The position numbers and the translations under genes were made by a program. A model generated the notes under the pieces. It did not search any database, was not told the DNA's origin, and saw nothing but the letters and a program-made list of their open reading frames with translations. A stretch of DNA of 64,000 nucleotides from Flavobacterium hydrocarbonoxydans (GTDB taxonomy: Bacteria; Bacteroidota; Bacteroidia; Flavobacteriales; Flavobacteriaceae). The stretch's first letter is position 1. Each line of letters opens with the position of its first letter. Shown here one piece after another: positions 60,872 through 64,000 of the stretch. The stretch spans positions 372,001 to 436,000 of the forward strand of contig NZ_WSTB01000003.1 of NCBI RefSeq assembly GCF_009789235.1, written 5' to 3'.

Positions 60872-61849
60872 CTAAAATCCGCTTGGTTTCAAATGTAAAC
60901 CTGTGGTTTCTTCTAATCCGAACATTAAATTCATGTTTTGAATCGCTTGTCCTGAAGCACCTTTGGTTAAGTTGTCAATAATTGAAGTGATTAAAATCCG
61001 GTTTCCTTTTTTCAATAAACTGATGATACATTTGTTGGTTTGAACGACTTGTTTCATATTGATGTTGGTCGTTGTAACGGTTACAAAAGGTTCGTTTTTA
61101 TAGAAATCTTGGTATTTAGCTACCAAATTATCTAGACTTTCATCTGAATCTGTGTACAAAGTCGCAAAAATTCCACGAGTAAAATCGCCTCTATTCGGAA
61201 CAAAAATTAACTCATTGGAATAATCCGCTTGCAATTGATTCACACTTTGATTGATTTCGCCCAAATGTTGGTGTTCAAAAGCTTTATAATGCGACATATT
61301 ATTGTTTCTCCAACTAAAATGAGAAGTTTCAGAAAGACTTACGCCAGCACCGGTACTTCCAGTTGTGGCATTAATATGAACGTCATTTTTTAAAAGATTA
61401 TCTTTCGCCAAAGGCAATAATGCTAACTGAATCGCAGTTGCAAAACAACCTGGATTCGCTATATAATTTGCCTTTTTAATATCGGATTTATTCAATTCTG
61501 GTAAACCGTAAACGAATTGTTTTCCTTCAAAATTGGAGTCTTTAGTTAATCTAAAATCATTTCCTAAATCAATGATTTTGGTATGACTTCCGAATTTATT
61601 TTCCTGTAAAAAAGAAATCGATTTTCCGTGACCTAAACACAAGAAAACCACATTTACATCAGGATTAATAGTGTCAGTAAAATTCATTTCGATATCACCC
61701 ATCAAGTCGTGGTGTGCCACAGAAAGCGGTTTACCCGAATTGGTCGTACTGTAAACAAAATCGATGTTTACATTGGGATGATACATTAATATTCTGATAA
61801 GTTCTCCGGCCGTGTAGCCCGAACCACCAATTATTCCGACATTAATCAT
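60872..61849 (-). CDS. argC: N-acetyl-gamma-glutamyl-phosphate reductase
   Basis: 325 residues. NADP-binding GGSGYTAGEL (8-17) and the catalytic Cys135 in NPGCFATA. The HSTGSTG-type stretch reads ATTGSTGAG. Role: third step, reduction of N-acylglutamyl phosphate. It overlaps argG by 8 bp. Confidence 0.95.
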   Translation of the reverse strand: MINVGIIGGSGYTAGELIRILMYHPNVNIDFVYSTTNSGKPLSVAHHDLMGDIEMNFTDTINPDVNVVFLCLGHGKSISFLQENKFGSHTKIIDLGNDFRLTKDSNFEGKQFVYGLPELNKSDIKKANYIANPGCFATAIQLALLPLAKDNLLKNDVHINATTGSTGAGVSLSETSHFSWRNNNMSHYKAFEHQHLGEINQSVNQLQADYSNELIFVPNRGDFTRGIFATLYTDSDESLDNLVAKYQDFYKNEPFVTVTTTNINMKQVVQTNKCIISLLKKGNRILITSIIDNLTKGASGQAIQNMNLMFGLEETTGLHLKPSGF

Positions 61850-63035
61850 GATCTAAATGATTTACAGATGAAAATATATTTTGTGCATTTCCTAAAATCT
61901 TAATAAATCCTTTTGCATCGTCAGACGTCCAAGCATTGTTCATTTCTCCATACTGACCAAAACCTGTGTTCATTAAATCATTATCCGATTCTATTCCGTC
62001 AAGCGAAAAATGATAAGGTTTTAATGAAACCGTTACAACTCCATTTACAGTTGCTTGTGTATCCTGCAAAAATGTTTCAATATTACGCATCACTGGATCC
62101 AAAAACTGACCTTCGTGAAACAACATTCCGTACCAGTTTCCTAATTGTTCTTTCCAGTATTGCTGCCATTTTCCAAGTGTATGTTTCTCTAATAAATGGT
62201 GTGCTTTAATAATAATTAAAGGCGCAGCAGCTTCAAAACCAACTCTTCCTTTTATTCCGATAATGGTATCACCTACGTGAATGTCACGACCAATTGCAAA
62301 AGCATTAGCTAATTTTTCTAACGCTACAATATTGTTTGAAGGTTTATCAAATTGTCCGTTTAATCCAACTAATTCTCCTTTTTCAAAATGCAATCTTACT
62401 TTTTCTTCGCCTTCTTTTTGCAATTGTGAAGGATATGCATCACTTGGCAAAGGTTGTCCAGAAGTTAGCGTTTCTTTTCCTCCAACACTAGTTCCCCAAA
62501 GTCCTTTATTGATAGAATATTGTGCTTTTTCCCAAGAATAATGAACACCGTTTTTAGACAAATAATCCACTTCTTCTTGTCTTGACAATTTTAAATCTCT
62601 AATTGGAGTAATGATTTCAATTTCCGGAGCAATGGTTTGAAAAATCAAATCGAAACGAATTTGGTCATTTCCAGCACCCGTACTTCCATGTGCGATTGCG
62701 GTTGCTCCTACTTTTTTGGCATATTTTATAGCTTCAATAGCCTGAAAAACACGCTCTGCACTCACTGATAATGGATAGGTATTGTTTTTTAATACATTTC
62801 CGAAAATCAAATATTTTATTGCTTTATCATAATATTTATCTACGATTGTTAGGTTGGCGTGTTGTGCACTTCCTAATTCGTAAGCTCTTTTTTCTACTGC
62901 ATCTAATTCTTCTGCACTAAATCCTCCTGTATCTACAAGTACGGTGTGAACTTCGTATCCTTTTTCGTTTTTTAAATATTTCAAACAATACGAGGTATCC
63001 AATCCTCCACTATAAGCTAATACAACTTTTTTCAT
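61842..63035 (-). CDS. argG: Argininosuccinate synthase
   Basis: 397 residues. N-type ATP pyrophosphatase P-loop SGGLDTS (9-15) and the conserved STGAGNDQIRFDL. Role: citrulline plus aspartate to argininosuccinate. Overlaps argC by 8 bp, so these are co-translated. Confidence 0.95.
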   Translation of the reverse strand: MKKVVLAYSGGLDTSYCLKYLKNEKGYEVHTVLVDTGGFSAEELDAVEKRAYELGSAQHANLTIVDKYYDKAIKYLIFGNVLKNNTYPLSVSAERVFQAIEAIKYAKKVGATAIAHGSTGAGNDQIRFDLIFQTIAPEIEIITPIRDLKLSRQEEVDYLSKNGVHYSWEKAQYSINKGLWGTSVGGKETLTSGQPLPSDAYPSQLQKEGEEKVRLHFEKGELVGLNGQFDKPSNNIVALEKLANAFAIGRDIHVGDTIIGIKGRVGFEAAAPLIIIKAHHLLEKHTLGKWQQYWKEQLGNWYGMLFHEGQFLDPVMRNIETFLQDTQATVNGVVTVSLKPYHFSLDGIESDNDLMNTGFGQYGEMNNAWTSDDAKGFIKILGNAQNIFSSVNHLDHD

Positions 63036-63101
63036 TTTATATAATTTAGGCTCATACTTTCGTAAGGAGCAAGTTTGAGAGTTCTTTTTAATTTCAAATT
63101 C

Positions 63102-63743
63102 TTAAGACAAAAAACTAAACGAAAGGATTTTACTTAAAAATAAGGCTTGTTTAATTTTTTTCAATCTTTTTAAAACAGCCTCGTTAAAAGGATGTCTTGG
63201 CGGATCTTTTTGTTTTTCTTTTGGATCATACAACATTCCGGTACAAAGACACATTTTGTTTTCTTTGCTTTGCAAAATTTCGTAATTCGTGCAGGTTTTA
63301 CAACCAGACCAGAAACTTGGGTCGGTAGTAAGTTCAGAAAACGGAACCGGTTTATAGCCTAAATCTGAATTGATTTTCATTACAGCCAAACCAGTTGTGA
63401 TACCAAATATTTTGGCATCTGGATATCTTTGCAAAGAATAATCAAAAACTTTCGATTTTATCTTTTTTGCCAATCCTAAACTTCTGTAGTCAGGATGTAC
63501 AATTAAACCCGAATGTGCTACGAATTTTCCGTGCTGCCAACTTTCGATATAACAAAAACCAGCAAATTTATCATCTGCTAAAGCAATCATCGCATCACCA
63601 TTCGCCATTTTTTTCTGAATGTACTCAGGAGTTCTTTTAGCAATCCCTGTACCTCTTAACAAGGCAGATGATTCTATCGTATCGCAAATTTCCTGCGCAT
63701 ACTTATAATGTTCTTCTTGAGTTACAACAATAGAGATCTTCAT
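63102..63743 (-). CDS. GNAT N-acyltransferase, likely first enzyme of arginine synthesis
   Basis: 213 residues. An N-terminal GNAT domain has the acyl-CoA loop HPDYRSLGLAKKIKSKVFDY. The C-terminal part has a cluster of cysteines (FWSGCKTCTNYEIL, KMCLCTGMLYD), a feature of this Bacteroidota family. First gene of the arginine operon in the position where an N-acylglutamate synthase is needed, since no argA or argJ is seen. Genetic evidence in Bacteroides has assigned such a gene (from memory) to the missing first step. Confidence 0.72.
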   Translation of the reverse strand: MKISIVVTQEEHYKYAQEICDTIESSALLRGTGIAKRTPEYIQKKMANGDAMIALADDKFAGFCYIESWQHGKFVAHSGLIVHPDYRSLGLAKKIKSKVFDYSLQRYPDAKIFGITTGLAVMKINSDLGYKPVPFSELTTDPSFWSGCKTCTNYEILQSKENKMCLCTGMLYDPKEKQKDPPRHPFNEAVLKRLKKIKQALFLSKILSFSFLS

Positions 63744-64000
63744 TTCAATAGTTGAAGTTAGAGTTAAAAATTAAAACGTATTGTTTAGTTTGAAATCCAG
63801 AAATAAATCCAACAAAATTAATCAAAATAGACATAACAGATTCTGAATCAAGAAGTTGATTTTTAGAAAAATGAATATAGAAAATACTGTTAGGATATGT
63901 TTGTCCTAAGGACAAAAGATGTGATTTCAAAATGAAAAATGAATATAAATAAATACGCGGCGAAAAACTCGGTGAATACTATAGAGATAGTATCCGTACT
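63744..64000. promoter_or_regulatory. Upstream region of the arginine operon
   Basis: No convincing gene. On the minus strand TAATTTTG (63820-63813) fits TAnnTTTG and would place the transcription start about 60 bp before the GNAT start. A hairpin ATACTAT-AGAG-ATAGTAT lies near 63976-63993 at the window edge. No ARG box could be identified with confidence. Confidence 0.4.

Noticed and set aside
63745..63930. 61-residue frame on the minus strand before the arginine operon
   Set aside because: No family features, low-complexity AT-rich sequence, and it overlaps the likely operon promoter.
63935..64000. Possible start of a forward gene at the right edge
   Set aside because: Only about 20 codons are visible and no motif is recognised; the segment holds a hairpin instead.

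Overview
The window looks like a chromosome segment of a Flavobacterium-type member of the Bacteroidota. It is AT-rich, genes lack Shine-Dalgarno leaders, several starts are preceded by the Bacteroidota -7 element TAnnTTTG, and the gene content is typical of the group: fused CcsBA, an ATP-binding ClpB, YtxJ, an acyl-dependent arginine operon, and lipoproteins with acidic residues after the lipid cysteine. No rRNA, tRNA, CRISPR array, transposase or integrase was recognised.

Layout. 1-17444 is mostly housekeeping and surface metabolism: cytochrome c maturation (partial, minus strand), a GH28 pectinase, a DUF2520/KdsC-like/UbiA/Maf/MscS run, an AI-2E exporter, a large outer-membrane barrel, secreted proteins, a PIG-L deacetylase, and a sodium:solute symporter preceded by a 35-residue membrane peptide. 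17529-32640 is an accessory island. 32715-43381 carries stress and redox genes (AraC regulator, two MdaB-like oxidoreductases, DUF808, ClpB, YtxJ, DUF2157 proteins). 43622-51729 holds an RND efflux operon divergent from a LytS/LytTR pair. 51781-63743 is an arginine/proline biosynthesis operon on the minus strand (GNAT, argG, argC, argD, membrane protein, proA, proB, GxxExxY insert, argF', argB, argE, argH).

The main discovery is in the island. It contains three short arrays of one- or two-gene units, all on the plus strand, separated by 125-165 bp sites that begin with nnnnAACAGC and end with (A)CGTTRnnn. The first bases of a unit (GTT...) are the reverse complement of the last bases of the same unit (...AAC), exactly for five units and with one mismatch or indel for three more. 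This is the signature left by integron cassettes with attC sites. No integrase lies in the window, so it is best described as a CALIN-like (integrase-less) cassette island. Arrays 2 and 3 are each preceded by a duplicated block of about 210 bp ending in ATATAnAAGTT, a candidate attI plus leader. Cassette cargo includes a membrane-anchored nucleotidyltransferase with a small partner, lipoproteins, membrane proteins, a DUF6000 protein and a RelE/HigA toxin-antitoxin pair. A second TA module (HigB/HigA-like) is bracketed by direct repeats, and two homologous clusters of short palindromes follow the arrays.

Function was assigned by motif recognition only; no database search was run.
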